A stretch of 64,000 nucleotides of DNA from CAXMQS01 sp964195995 (GTDB lineage Bacteria; Actinomycetota; Acidimicrobiia; Spongiisociales; JAOTWH01), in contig CAXMQS010000036.1 of NCBI GenBank assembly GCA_964195995.1, positions 62,001 through 126,000 on the forward strand, in the 5' to 3' direction. How positions within the stretch are numbered: position 1 is the first letter of the stretch; every line of letters starts with the position of its first letter. Both the position numbers and the translations under genes were made by a program. The notes under the pieces were generated by a model. It ran no database searches, was not told the DNA's origin, and was given only the letters and a program-made list of their open reading frames with translations. This document shows, piece by piece, positions 24,583 through 32,756 of this stretch.

Positions 24583-26650
24583 TGTCGTTCCTGAGAGCGC
24601 GGCGCGCCGCGTTGCGGCCGGCGCGGTGGGCTGGCTTGAGGGCGAAGCGTCGAGTGGCCAGAGCCCGCATGTCCGCCAGACTGTCCGGAACATGGTCGAC
24701 GAGGTACTGGGCTATCCCGACGAGCGTGGAGTGCGGCAACGCGCCGCTTGCCAGGATCACCTGCAACCTCTTTTCGAACGCTCCGCTCTCCAGGGATCGC
24801 AACAAGCCAATGGCACCAGATCGGACCCGTTCTTCGGGGTCGCCAAGAGCGTTGAGCACGCTCGGCGTCGCCTCCCGACTATCGAGCCGGACCAGTCCCC
24901 GCAGTGCCTCGAGGCGCACCCGGGGGTCGGCGTGCGCCGTTGTCTGTCGGATGGGCTCGGCTGCCAGCGGCAAACCCGTCTTGGCGAGCACGGCGACCAC
25001 GTTGCGCACGACGTACCAGCGATCGTCGCTAAGCGAGGTCAGCAGTGGTGTCGGGTTGTCTTTTGCCAGAACGGCCAGGAGGTCGATCAGACTTCTCCTG
25101 GCGGCCGCATCTTCTTCGACGGCCAAACGCTCCAACACTCGTCGTACGGCTGGCGATCCGAGCATCAGCATCAACTCGATTATCTGATCCCGACTCTCTC
25201 CGGTGGCGAGGGAGGTGGCGTCCTTCGTCAGTTGTGGCGTCATCAGCGCTGCCAGAACGCCGTCTACAACGCCGGCTCGAGACTCCGGGAACGGCGGATC
25301 ATCAAGGATGGCTCGCAGCATGGCGGTGGCCTCGTCGACCCTCCCGCGGTGAAGACGATCCCGCACTCGCCCTGCCCATACCTCAACGAGGCGGGCGAAC
25401 CGCTGGTCATCGACGACGGTGGCGAACAATGCGCGCACCACGCGGACTCCGTAATCGACATGATGATCGGCCGCCAGCTGTTCCCGCAACACCTCGCCCA
25501 GATCGGTGGCCGGCGCGATCGCCAGCTCGGCGAGAAGGTCGCCGATCCGAGAGCCGGTCTCGGCCCGCAAGCTCCGCACCTCGCGGGCGGACCGCAGCAG
25601 GGTGAGCAGCTCCTCGTCGTCGCCGGTGGCTTCCGTCGTCGCTCGGGCGTACTCGACCAGGGCTGCGAACCCCTCGTCGCTGATATCCGGAACCAGCTCG
25701 GCCAGCTCATCGCCTGAGAACTGGTCGAGGAACATCCGACTTTCATCGTCCGTCGTGCTGACTAGGAACGCCTCGAGGATCTCGGCGCGGGTCCTTTCCG
25801 TGAGGCGAAAGTAGACCTCGATGAACGTTCCCGTCGGTGACGGACCGATGTCGTCAACCGTGTAGGGCATCAGCATGTCGCCAAGGCTGGCGGAGGTCGT
25901 CGAGGTCATGGCTCCGGCGTGCACTTCGCGAAATGAGCCGACGAACTCGATCCGCAGCTTGTCGTCGTCGCCCTTGCTGACCGCAACCAGCTTGGCGTGT
26001 ATGTCGTCTGCGTTGGCGCCCTCGTCGATTAGGGAGGCGATCTCGGTCTTGCGTGCCGGCATACGATCGTCCTCGTCCTGGTCGGCAGAGCCCTCATCAT
26101 CGGCGTCGCGGCTCAAGAGCCCTCGCAGCGAGATCTGAAACGTCTTCAGGCTTTCGCCGATATTCCCCAACCCGCCCATGGCCTCGGCTCCTGCCCGATC
26201 GAGCACGAGCAACCCGAACAGCACACACAGCTCCTGGGGGTCAGGGTTCGAGCTGATGGTGATTCGGTCAACGTCGTGGATGAACAACCTGGTAGCTAGG
26301 TTCTCGACGGTGCCACGCTCGGAACCCAGTGTTGTGTCGCCGATGGCGAGAGATCCGGCGCCTACCTCGATCGTGACGCGACCGGCGCCGATGCTGTTCA
26401 TGCGCTCGATGGCCTGGCGGAAGCCCGGCTGGTCGACGGGGTTGGGGTAGAGCCGATAGATCGACCAGGTGCTGGCGAGACCGTTGATGGCGGCGGCGGC
26501 CGCCTCAACTCCGATTTCTTGGGAGTCTGCCCCTTCGGGGGCCCCAACGTCACCCAGGAACCCGTCTCCATCAGGCGTGCCGGTCTCGGCGTCTGCGGCA
26601 AGCTGTGCCAGACGCTCAAGTGGATCAGCTTGTCGCTGGCGAGCGGTCAC
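24575..26650 (-). CDS. HEAT-repeat protein with N-terminal module shared with the HD-GYP protein
   Basis: GTG at 26650 (preceded by GGGGACGA) gives 691 residues; an ATG at 26689 is an alternative without a clear ribosome binding site. The C-terminal third (about 480-690) has HEAT-like repeats, for example LTSLSDDRWYVVRNVVAVLA, HADPRVRLEALRGLVRL and LGDPEERVRSGAIGLLRSL, which usually mediate protein binding. Residues about 52-150 resemble the N-terminal module of the downstream HD-GYP protein (YRLYPNPVDQPGFRQAIERM, EVGAGSLAIGDTTLG). The middle holds helices and an acidic linker (RDADDEGSADQDEDD). It is probably a scaffold for the HD-GYP protein; function inferred. Confidence 0.78.
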   Translation of the reverse strand: MTARQRQADPLERLAQLAADAETGTPDGDGFLGDVGAPEGADSQEIGVEAAAAAINGLASTWSIYRLYPNPVDQPGFRQAIERMNSIGAGRVTIEVGAGSLAIGDTTLGSERGTVENLATRLFIHDVDRITISSNPDPQELCVLFGLLVLDRAGAEAMGGLGNIGESLKTFQISLRGLLSRDADDEGSADQDEDDRMPARKTEIASLIDEGANADDIHAKLVAVSKGDDDKLRIEFVGSFREVHAGAMTSTTSASLGDMLMPYTVDDIGPSPTGTFIEVYFRLTERTRAEILEAFLVSTTDDESRMFLDQFSGDELAELVPDISDEGFAALVEYARATTEATGDDEELLTLLRSAREVRSLRAETGSRIGDLLAELAIAPATDLGEVLREQLAADHHVDYGVRVVRALFATVVDDQRFARLVEVWAGRVRDRLHRGRVDEATAMLRAILDDPPFPESRAGVVDGVLAALMTPQLTKDATSLATGESRDQIIELMLMLGSPAVRRVLERLAVEEDAAARRSLIDLLAVLAKDNPTPLLTSLSDDRWYVVRNVVAVLAKTGLPLAAEPIRQTTAHADPRVRLEALRGLVRLDSREATPSVLNALGDPEERVRSGAIGLLRSLESGAFEKRLQVILASGALPHSTLVGIAQYLVDHVPDSLADMRALATRRFALKPAHRAGRNAARRALRNDNG

Positions 26651-26751
26651 GAATCGTCCCCGATTGAGGCCAGTCCTATATCGGCCCATTGGGGCCTGCG
26701 CTGAAGGCAGGCGCTCCGTAATCTCGGCCGAGCCGACCGCGAAGCATGAAG

Positions 26752-27765
26752 CTAGATGTGGGGCGCGACTTCCTCGGCGAGTTGCTGCATGAGCTCGATC
26801 TGGTCCTCGTAGGGGAGCGTCGGGAGGTAGCTGCGTGCTGCGAATTCGATCGGCATGGCTGCCTTCTCCCGCAGCTCACCGAGGTAGGAGACGATACGCT
26901 CGTTGGATCCGGCGATGGTCGCCCGTCCTAGCAAGAGAGAGCGTTGGTCTTCGGTATCCGGAGCCCGAGGTGGAGTCCCGTTCCTGTCTGTCGACGCCTC
27001 CATGTCGGAGTACTTCCACATCATCTGCCACACATGATCGGTGTACCTCTCCCAGGCGGCGTCCTCAGATAGGCCGGGGAGCATTACGGAGTAGTGCACG
27101 ACACGGAGGTCCGAGATGTCGCGGCCGATGCGATCGCACTCGTCCCTGAGCCAAACCAGCTGCTGCAAGAACTCGTCGACCGGGGCGTTAGCAAAGAGGC
27201 CGTCTGCCAACCGGGCGGCCCTGCGGATCGCAACCTCGGCCCCGCCACCGATGAGTATCGGAATCTTGCGCGAAGGAGCGGGCCGCACAGCAAGCTCGGG
27301 AAAGGAGTAGACGGCACCCTCGTGGTGGAAGGTCTTTCCCGACCACGCCTGGGGAAGGATCGTCAGGATCTCTTCCATAGCGGCCCCCCGCCGCCGGATG
27401 TCGGCTCCGAGCCCTCCGAACTCGGTCGTGCTCCAGCCAAGGCCGAGGCCGAGTGTGAAGCGGCCGCCGCTCAGCAGGCTGACCGTGGCAGCGTCCTCCG
27501 CCAGGCGCAGTGGGTGGTGTAGCGGAGCCAGCACGACGCCGGTGGCGATCTCGATCGTCGACGTTGCGGCGGCGATGGCACCGCTCACGACGGCCAGCGA
27601 TGGCATGTAGCCGTCGTCAACGAAGTGGTGTTCCGTCGTCCAGATGGATGAGAGGCCGAGTCGTTCGGCCTCGACCGCGATCCTCACCGTCTCGTCGTAG
27701 GCCCGAGACCAATCGCGTTCGCCCGGTCGCAGCTGGGCGCTCAACAATCCGAAACCGAGGGACAC
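26752..27765 (-). CDS. LLM class flavin-dependent oxidoreductase (luciferase-like)
   Basis: The 337-residue protein (GTG start) has the bacterial luciferase-like TIM barrel: LGLSSIWTTEHHFVDDGYMPSLAV near 36-60, EIATGVVLAPLHHPLRLAEDAA, SGGRFTLGLGLGWSTTEF and the phosphate-gripping IPILIGGGAEVAIRRAARLADG. Relatives use FMN or coenzyme F420; the cofactor and substrate cannot be assigned. Its GTG abuts the stop codon of the upstream ACT-domain gene with no gap, so they form a coupled operon. A structured Ser/Thr/Asp-rich loop (about 255-275) is variable in the family. Confidence 0.88.
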   Translation of the reverse strand: MSLGFGLLSAQLRPGERDWSRAYDETVRIAVEAERLGLSSIWTTEHHFVDDGYMPSLAVVSGAIAAATSTIEIATGVVLAPLHHPLRLAEDAATVSLLSGGRFTLGLGLGWSTTEFGGLGADIRRRGAAMEEILTILPQAWSGKTFHHEGAVYSFPELAVRPAPSRKIPILIGGGAEVAIRRAARLADGLFANAPVDEFLQQLVWLRDECDRIGRDISDLRVVHYSVMLPGLSEDAAWERYTDHVWQMMWKYSDMEASTDRNGTPPRAPDTEDQRSLLLGRATIAGSNERIVSYLGELREKAAMPIEFAARSYLPTLPYEDQIELMQQLAEEVAPHI

Positions 27766-28146
27766 CTAGACAGCCAGGTGGTCGACGGCCGACTCGTGGT
27801 CGTCGACCACGATGGCGAACTCAAGGCCTTCAGCCGACGAGCGCAGCAGGTACATGGCCTCGATGTTGGCGTTGGCATCTGCGAGGCTGCGCGCCATGGT
27901 GGCGACGCCCGCGGCGCCGTGGGGGAGCATCTGGGTCAAGGCAGGGCGCTCCTCCCACTCGATGTTGTCGCGGCCGAAGATCTTGCGGGCGAGCGTCTCG
28001 TCGTCGACGATGACCCGGACGACACCCTCGCCATCGACGCCGTAGGCGGCGAGAGCCTCGATATTGATGCCGGCTTCGGCCATCTGCTCGGTGAGGAACG
28101 CCAACATGCCGGGGCGGTTGGCGAGCCTTACGGTGAATTCAGTCAT
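27766..28146 (-). CDS. Tandem ACT domain protein
   Basis: ATG at 28146 gives 126 residues made of two ACT domains: FTVRLANRPGMLAFLTEQMA (4-23) with its GINIEALAAYG strand, and AAGVATMARSLADANANIEA (79-98) ending in EFAIVVDD. ACT domains bind amino acids and regulate metabolism. A stand-alone double-ACT protein of this size is likely a ligand-responsive regulator; ligand unknown. It directly precedes the luciferase-like oxidoreductase. TATGCT ends seven bases before the ATG, so translation is probably leaderless; the longer upstream frame runs into the dehalogenase gene and is not needed. Confidence 0.85.
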   Translation of the reverse strand: MTEFTVRLANRPGMLAFLTEQMAEAGINIEALAAYGVDGEGVVRVIVDDETLARKIFGRDNIEWEERPALTQMLPHGAAGVATMARSLADANANIEAMYLLRSSAEGLEFAIVVDDHESAVDHLAV

Positions 28147-28153
28147 CGGATTC

Positions 28154-28159
28154 AGCATA
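28154..28159 (-). promoter_or_regulatory. -10 element (TATGCT), probable leaderless promoter of the ACT-domain gene
   Basis: TATGCT on the minus strand ends 7 bases before the ATG at 28146. Confidence 0.45.
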
Positions 28160-28184
28160 CGCCTCAGTCGAGAGTTGTGCACCG

Positions 28185-29057
28185 TCAGGCGCCGAGGAAG
28201 GCCACGATTCTGCGACCAACCTCCTCTCCCTTGTCTTCTTGGAGGAAGTGTCCCGCCCCCTCGATCAGCTCGAGTTCGGCGGCGCCGGGGATCCGCTCGA
28301 CGAAGCGCTCTCCAACCTTGGGGACGAAGACCGGATCTGCCGTCGAGAACAGGACCTGCGCCGGATTGGTCCATTGCTCCAGCCGCTGGCGGACGGCGAG
28401 CATCGTTGCGGCTCCATCGTCTGCCGGATCCAGCGGGACGATGAGCGGGAATCGATGCGCCCCCTCCTTGTATGACCTGTCGGGGAACGGGGCCTCGTAG
28501 GCATCGAGGACGGCATCACCCCAGGGCTCGGTCATCGACCGTTCCATAATGAAGCGAACCGGAAGGTCCTCGGACTTCTCAACGAACGCCCGCCACGCCA
28601 TGAACCCTTTCGACATCTTTCCCCCGGTGAAGAGGCCGGTGTTCAAGATCGACAATGCCGAGAACATCTCTGGATGTTCAACGGCTATGCGTAGTCCGAT
28701 AGGCCCACCCCAGTCCTGGACGACGGCGCATGCCTCGGAGATATCGAGGCTCGACAGCAGCGCCACCATTGAGTCGGTGTGAGCGTCGTACGTGTAGGCG
28801 TCGGCCTGTGCTGGCTTGTCCGACTTGCCGAAGCCGAAGTAGTCGGGGGCGATGGCTCGATACCCGGCAGCGACGAGGACGGGAATGACCTTGCGATAGA
28901 GGAAGCTCCAGGTCGGCTCTCCATGGAACAGGACGACGGGGCGACCCTCACCTTCGTCGAGATAATGCAGGCGCGTCTCGCCCCATTCGAACCAGTTCGG
29001 CGAAAACGGATAGTCGGGAATGGCTGCGAATCGCTCTTCCGGCGTCCGCAGGATCAC
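28185..29057 (-). CDS. Haloalkane dehalogenase-like alpha/beta hydrolase (subfamily I type)
   Basis: The 290-residue protein has oxyanion motif HGEPTW (45-50), nucleophile Asp followed by halide-binding Trp in VVQDWGGPIG (D115-W116), an acid after strand 7 in STADPVFVP (D241) and the catalytic His in EGAGHFLQED (H270). This D-D-H arrangement and the Trp next to the nucleophile match haloalkane dehalogenases of the DhlA/DhmA group, which hydrolyse carbon-halogen bonds to alcohol and halide. Activity on natural halogenated compounds is inferred. The ATG overlaps the stop of the upstream universal stress protein gene by four bases (ATGA). Confidence 0.85.
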   Translation of the reverse strand: MILRTPEERFAAIPDYPFSPNWFEWGETRLHYLDEGEGRPVVLFHGEPTWSFLYRKVIPVLVAAGYRAIAPDYFGFGKSDKPAQADAYTYDAHTDSMVALLSSLDISEACAVVQDWGGPIGLRIAVEHPEMFSALSILNTGLFTGGKMSKGFMAWRAFVEKSEDLPVRFIMERSMTEPWGDAVLDAYEAPFPDRSYKEGAHRFPLIVPLDPADDGAATMLAVRQRLEQWTNPAQVLFSTADPVFVPKVGERFVERIPGAAELELIEGAGHFLQEDKGEEVGRRIVAFLGA

Positions 29058-29551
29058 GCGTTGTCCTCGTCTTCAGGTTGGCGCGGTAGCGCCGGGACGA
29101 TCAGGACTGGGATCGTGCCCTCCTGAACGACCCGCATCGACACGGACTCCCAGCTCGATTCCTCGAAGATGGGCCGCGTTGCTCCAAGGATGATGACGTC
29201 GGCCTCCGATCTGACCGCGGCCTCATAGATCGTCTTCGCCGGATCCTCGCCCTCGAGGAACGTGGTGGTTGTCTCTAGCCCGAGGCCTCGCAGCGCCGCC
29301 AACAACGGGTCGGTGATTCGCTTCCCACGTTCCTCGACGTAGCGGCCTATCACCACGTCTTCGTGGGTTCCCCGTGGCTCAGACTCATCGAGTGGGTGCC
29401 ACTCATCGACGTGGATCTCGTCAAGGAAGGATCTTGGAACCTCGATGACGGTGACGACGTGCACCGCACCACCCTCACCGGCTAACCGGGCCGCAAGCCG
29501 AGCCGCAGGCTCAGGTGAGAGCGCTCCGCTCGTCGCGATCAAGACATCCAT
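29054..29551 (-). CDS. Universal stress protein (UspA family)
   Basis: The 165-residue single Usp domain starts with strand MDVLIATSGALS and ends with the ATP-site-like segment ADVIILGATRPIFEESSWESVSMRVVQEGTIPVLIV. The canonical G-x2-G-x9-G(S/T) loop is altered (GATRPIFEESSWES has no second Gly), so ATP binding is uncertain. It is the first gene of a two-gene unit with the dehalogenase-like gene. Usp proteins help cells survive stress by largely unknown means. It is divergent from the flavin reductase-like gene. Confidence 0.82.
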   Translation of the reverse strand: MDVLIATSGALSPEPAARLAARLAGEGGAVHVVTVIEVPRSFLDEIHVDEWHPLDESEPRGTHEDVVIGRYVEERGKRITDPLLAALRGLGLETTTTFLEGEDPAKTIYEAAVRSEADVIILGATRPIFEESSWESVSMRVVQEGTIPVLIVPALPRQPEDEDNA

Positions 29552-29597
29552 TATCCCGCGACTCTAGGAGCGCGGAAGCGGGGAGGTGTAGGCCACA

Positions 29598-30128
29598 ATG
29601 GACGAATCTGATCGAAGGAGCCGCGTGGAGCCGGAGACGCTGAACAAGGTGATGTGGTCGATTCCCAATGTTCTATGCCTGTTGGGGAGCCGGTCCGGCG
29701 ACGAGTGGAACGGTATGACGCTGAGTTGGGTGACTCAGGTCTCGATGGAGCCGGTCCTGATAGCTATCTCTGTGGACAACTCGGCGATAACGCACCGCCT
29801 GATAACCGAGAGCCAGGTATTCACCATCAACCTGTGGGACCGTGAGGACACCAGGCCGTTCGTGAAGTTCTCCAAGCCCGCTAGCTACGAGAGCGGCGAT
29901 CTCAACGGCCAGCCGGTGCGGGAGGGGACGACGGGCGCCCCGATCTTCGAGAATGCCATCGCCTATGCGGAATGCCGCGTGTGGGGGAGCACCGATGTCG
30001 GAACACACACCGTGTTCTACGGAGAGGTCGTGGCGGCCGACTTCCAGGGAAACGGCGAGGAGGCCGCCGTCGCTCGCATGGAAGACACCCGCATGAAGTA
30101 CGGCGGCGTCAAGCGCGGAGGGCACTAG
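29598..30128 (+). CDS. Flavin reductase-like domain protein
   Basis: The 176-residue protein matches the FMN-binding split-barrel flavin reductase family: PNVLCLLGSRSGDEWNGMTLSWVTQVSMEPVLIAISVD (about 23-60) contains the flavin-contacting stretch, followed by SQVFTINLWDRED and CRVWGSTDVGTHTVFYGEVVAAD. Such proteins reduce or bind FMN, often supplying oxygenases. A second possible start is GTG at 29625, preceded by AAGGAG, which would remove nine residues. The nearby luciferase-like enzyme could be a partner, but they are not in one operon. Confidence 0.82.
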   Translation: MDESDRRSRVEPETLNKVMWSIPNVLCLLGSRSGDEWNGMTLSWVTQVSMEPVLIAISVDNSAITHRLITESQVFTINLWDREDTRPFVKFSKPASYESGDLNGQPVREGTTGAPIFENAIAYAECRVWGSTDVGTHTVFYGEVVAADFQGNGEEAAVARMEDTRMKYGGVKRGGH

Positions 30129-30135
30129 GAAACGG

Positions 30136-30160
30136 CCTTGAGCTCTGAGCTCTGGCCGAG
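30136..30160. repeat. Degenerate copy of the GAGCTTTGAGCC-type repeat
   Basis: CCTTGAGCTCTGAGCTCTGG lies in the gap after the flavin reductase-like gene. It shows the same phased GAGCTxTGAGC pattern as the copies at 3552 and 30671. Confidence 0.4.
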
Positions 30161-30200
30161 AGTCAGCGCTAGTAGCCCCTAGCTTCTCCTGCTTACCCGG

Positions 30201-30206
30201 TAGTTT
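30201..30206 (+). promoter_or_regulatory. -10 element (TAGTTT), probable leaderless promoter
   Basis: TAGTTT ends 7 bases before the ATG at 30214 of the thioesterase gene. Confidence 0.5.
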
Positions 30207-30213
30207 CCCTCAC

Positions 30214-30666
30214 ATGAAAGCCCTCCAGGACGAGTACGGCCCCGACACCATCTGTTTCGGATGCGGTCCAGCCAACGAGGCTGGCCTCCAGATCAAGAGT
30301 TTCGTTGAGGGCGACGAAGTGGTCGCCGACTTCACTCCCCAGGACCACCACCAGGCGTTCCCGGGGGTCATCAACGGTGGGATCATCGGAGCCCTCTTCG
30401 ACTGCCACATGAACTGGACGGCGGCCTATCACCTCAAGGGTGACGGAGAAGGGGTCCCGGTGACCGTCACCGCCGAGTACTCGGTAAAGCTGCGTCGGCC
30501 GACGCCGGCGGGGACGCCGCTGCACCTCACGGCTCACATCACCGAGAGCTCACGAAGCCGGGCAACGGTCGAGGCGACGCTCCTAGCCGACGACGTCGTG
30601 TGCGCCGAGGCCTTCGGCAAGTTCGTTGCTGTTGAAGAAGGACATCCCGCTTATCACCGGTGGTAG
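30214..30666 (+). CDS. PaaI-type hotdog-fold thioesterase
   Basis: The 150-residue protein has an N-terminal FGCGPANEAGLQIKSF (18-33), as in PaaI/YbgC-type hotdog proteins that begin with a Cys-x-x-Cys-like or CFGCG motif. The central helix FPGVINGGIIGALFDCHM contains the HGG-equivalent region, here NGG with Asp in FDCHM. VTVTAEYSVKLRRPTPAGTPL forms the inner strands. Such enzymes hydrolyse acyl-CoA thioesters; the acyl group is unknown. It stands alone between repeat-containing gaps. Confidence 0.82.
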   Translation: MKALQDEYGPDTICFGCGPANEAGLQIKSFVEGDEVVADFTPQDHHQAFPGVINGGIIGALFDCHMNWTAAYHLKGDGEGVPVTVTAEYSVKLRRPTPAGTPLHLTAHITESSRSRATVEATLLADDVVCAEAFGKFVAVEEGHPAYHRW

Positions 30667-30670
30667 GAGT

Positions 30671-30715
30671 GAGCTTTGAGCCTTGAGCTCCGGACCTGAA
30701 GCCGCAAGCCTGAAG
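30671..30715. repeat. Copy of a GAGCTTTGAGCC-type intergenic repeat
   Basis: GAGCTTTGAGCCTTGAGCT matches the copy at 3552 in 18 of 19 bases. It continues as CCGGACCTGAAGCCGCAAGC and ends shortly before the -10 element of the SDR gene at 30732. Confidence 0.55.
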
Positions 30716-30731
30716 CGTGATGTCTGAGTGT

Positions 30732-30737
30732 TAGGTT
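30732..30737 (+). promoter_or_regulatory. -10 element (TAGGTT), probable leaderless promoter of the SDR gene
   Basis: TAGGTT ends 6 bases before the ATG at 30744. Confidence 0.5.
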
Positions 30738-30743
30738 CGCCTT

Positions 30744-31523
30744 ATGGATGTTCGCGTAGACGACAAGGTCGCATTGGTGACCGGCGCCAGCCGGGGTATC
30801 GGGGAGGCGGTGGCAGCAGAGCTTCTGGCAAGTGGAGCCCGCGGCGTCGTCATCACCAGCCGCAAACCGGAGAACATCGAGCCGGCTGCCGAGCGCTTGG
30901 GCGAGCCGGACCGCGTGCTGGCCGTCGTCGCCAAGGCAGATGAGCCCGAGCATGCCACCGACGCCGTAGCCAGGGCGGTATCGCGATTCGGCGCCTGCGA
31001 CATCCTCGTCAACAACGCCGGAACGAGCCCCGCGGTAGGCGATATGGCGACTGTCGACATCGGCGCCGTGCAGAAGACTTGGGCGGTCAATCAGCTGGGA
31101 CCCCTCCTCTACGCCAGGGAATCCTGGAGCCAGTGGATGCAGGCCAACGGTGGCTGCATCGTCAATGTCGCGTCGATCGCCGGTCTCGAACCGAGCCCGT
31201 GGCTCGGTGCCTACAACGTCTCCAAGGCGGGTGTCATCCATCTGACCCGACAGCTGGCGCTCGAGATGGCACCGGGTGTGCGAGTCAATGCGGTTGCGCC
31301 TTCAGTGGTACGCACCCAGTTGGCAGCGGCACTGTGGAAGGACCACGAGCCCGAGGCGGCCGCCGCCCATCCGCTCGGCCGCATAGGAGAGCCCGCGGAC
31401 ATCGCCAACGCCATCGTGTTCCTGGCGTCAGACGCCGCCTCCTGGATCACCGGCGTCACGCTGGCGGTCGACGGGGGAGCGAGCGGTGCCAAAGGCGGGA
31501 CGCTGGGTCAGGTCAGCGGGTAG
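30744..31523 (+). CDS. Short-chain dehydrogenase/reductase (SDR family)
   Basis: The 259-residue classical SDR has the cofactor motif TGASRGIG (13-20), NNAG (90-93) and the catalytic Ser (144), Tyr (157) and Lys (161) in NVASIAG...YNVSK. The C-terminal ITGVTLAVDGGAS is typical of SDRs that reduce 3-oxoacyl or similar substrates. Arg residues at the end of strand 2 (TSRKPEN) suggest NADP(H) preference. The substrate is unknown. The 3' end overlaps the convergent DUF4032 gene by 16 bases. Confidence 0.92.
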   Translation: MDVRVDDKVALVTGASRGIGEAVAAELLASGARGVVITSRKPENIEPAAERLGEPDRVLAVVAKADEPEHATDAVARAVSRFGACDILVNNAGTSPAVGDMATVDIGAVQKTWAVNQLGPLLYARESWSQWMQANGGCIVNVASIAGLEPSPWLGAYNVSKAGVIHLTRQLALEMAPGVRVNAVAPSVVRTQLAAALWKDHEPEAAAAHPLGRIGEPADIANAIVFLASDAASWITGVTLAVDGGASGAKGGTLGQVSG

Positions 31524-32737
31524 CCGGGAAGCCCCATTGCCACCCACCGTTCGAACGCCTCGTCGCTGTCGACGTCCCGCTGAGTCTCCGTCGCCATCAA
31601 ATACCGATGATTGAGGAAGTCGGCGTAGCCCTGGATCGGATTGGCAGTTGCACCGGCCACGTGGCGTATTCGCTCGAGCAGCGGCTCGAATACCTCAGTT
31701 CTCCAACGCACGGCGGCCATCGCCCTCTCGCTTGGCGTGGCTGTCTTGTCACGGGCGTGATAGTGCAGGTCGTCGAGGATCACTCGGGCCTGGCCCTCGG
31801 TAGCGTCAATGCCGGTGATGTCACGCAGCCGCGAGCTGTGGAACCGACGCCCTCCCACCTTGAGCCGAAAGCGGAGCGAGCCATCGGGGTCGCCTGAGGA
31901 GATCTCGACGTCATCGACCTCGTATCCGAGCTCGTTGAGGCGACGGATACGCGCCGAGATGAGGTAGCGCTCGTTACGGTCGACGACCTCGCTACGCGTC
32001 AACTCATCCCAGAGATCGTGGTATCGAGCTGCGATGTCCTCTCCGAGGCTCAGATCGGCTTCGTCGAGAGTCAACGACATGGCCATGGGCTTGGCCCACT
32101 CTGGAAGGTCCTCGCTGCGAGCTGCGATGTCGGCCATGCCGGCGGCGACGTTCTCGATCATGATCTCGAGATCGTGATGGCGCTGTCCGTCTGTTAGCTC
32201 GTCATGGATATCGACGGTCTCGGCGTCGACCATCGTCACCTGGAGTGCTTCGGCGTCGAAGCGGTAGAGCACATTTGACAGCGAAGCGTCTCCCCAGAAA
32301 CAGCCGAGGACATGCAGCTCCGCCAGCAGGTTAGCGAAGGCATTGAGCATCTGATTGCGTCGTGACCCGAACCCGTCGCCTTCGAGCAGCTCGCGATAAG
32401 AGACGGAGTAGTCGAGGTATCGGGTGATCACCGCCCCCGCCCCCTCGGCGTGCGGATCGAGCCACGGGCGCTCGACCACTCCTACCGGCTCGACGGCTGA
32501 GGCCTGTAGTTCGCGAAGCTTGCGCAGCATGGCGTATTCGTGGCGGGCAGTTCGCAGCGAGAGCTCTTTTATGGCGTAGATATCTCTCCGGTATGGCACG
32601 AAGACAATGGGATGGCGGTGGATGCCAGTCGGCAGATCGACCGTGCGCTCGTTGGTCCAATCTTCTATTCGGCTCGACCAATCGAGGTCCAGAAAGTCGG
32701 GGTGCCCGGCTCGAATGCTTAGGCGAGGTGTATCCAC
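31508..32737 (-). CDS. DUF4032 domain protein with N-terminal kinase-like fold
   Basis: The 409-residue protein matches the actinobacterial DUF4032 family. The N-terminal half resembles lipopolysaccharide-kinase/RIO-like kinases: a candidate ATP-contacting Lys in YAIKELSLR (K58), catalytic-loop-like GDASLSNVL (149-157) and metal-binding-like Asp in TMVDAETVD (D171). The expected catalytic HxD is replaced by WGDAS. The C-terminal DUF4032 part (about 230-400) includes YLISARIRRLNELGYEVDD and DDLHYHARDKTATPSERAMA. Kinase activity is inferred only. The GTG start has no strong ribosome binding site. Confidence 0.82.
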   Translation of the reverse strand: MDTPRLSIRAGHPDFLDLDWSSRIEDWTNERTVDLPTGIHRHPIVFVPYRRDIYAIKELSLRTARHEYAMLRKLRELQASAVEPVGVVERPWLDPHAEGAGAVITRYLDYSVSYRELLEGDGFGSRRNQMLNAFANLLAELHVLGCFWGDASLSNVLYRFDAEALQVTMVDAETVDIHDELTDGQRHHDLEIMIENVAAGMADIAARSEDLPEWAKPMAMSLTLDEADLSLGEDIAARYHDLWDELTRSEVVDRNERYLISARIRRLNELGYEVDDVEISSGDPDGSLRFRLKVGGRRFHSSRLRDITGIDATEGQARVILDDLHYHARDKTATPSERAMAAVRWRTEVFEPLLERIRHVAGATANPIQGYADFLNHRYLMATETQRDVDSDEAFERWVAMGLPGYPLT

Positions 32738-32756
32738 GAACTCAGTTCGGACGCCG

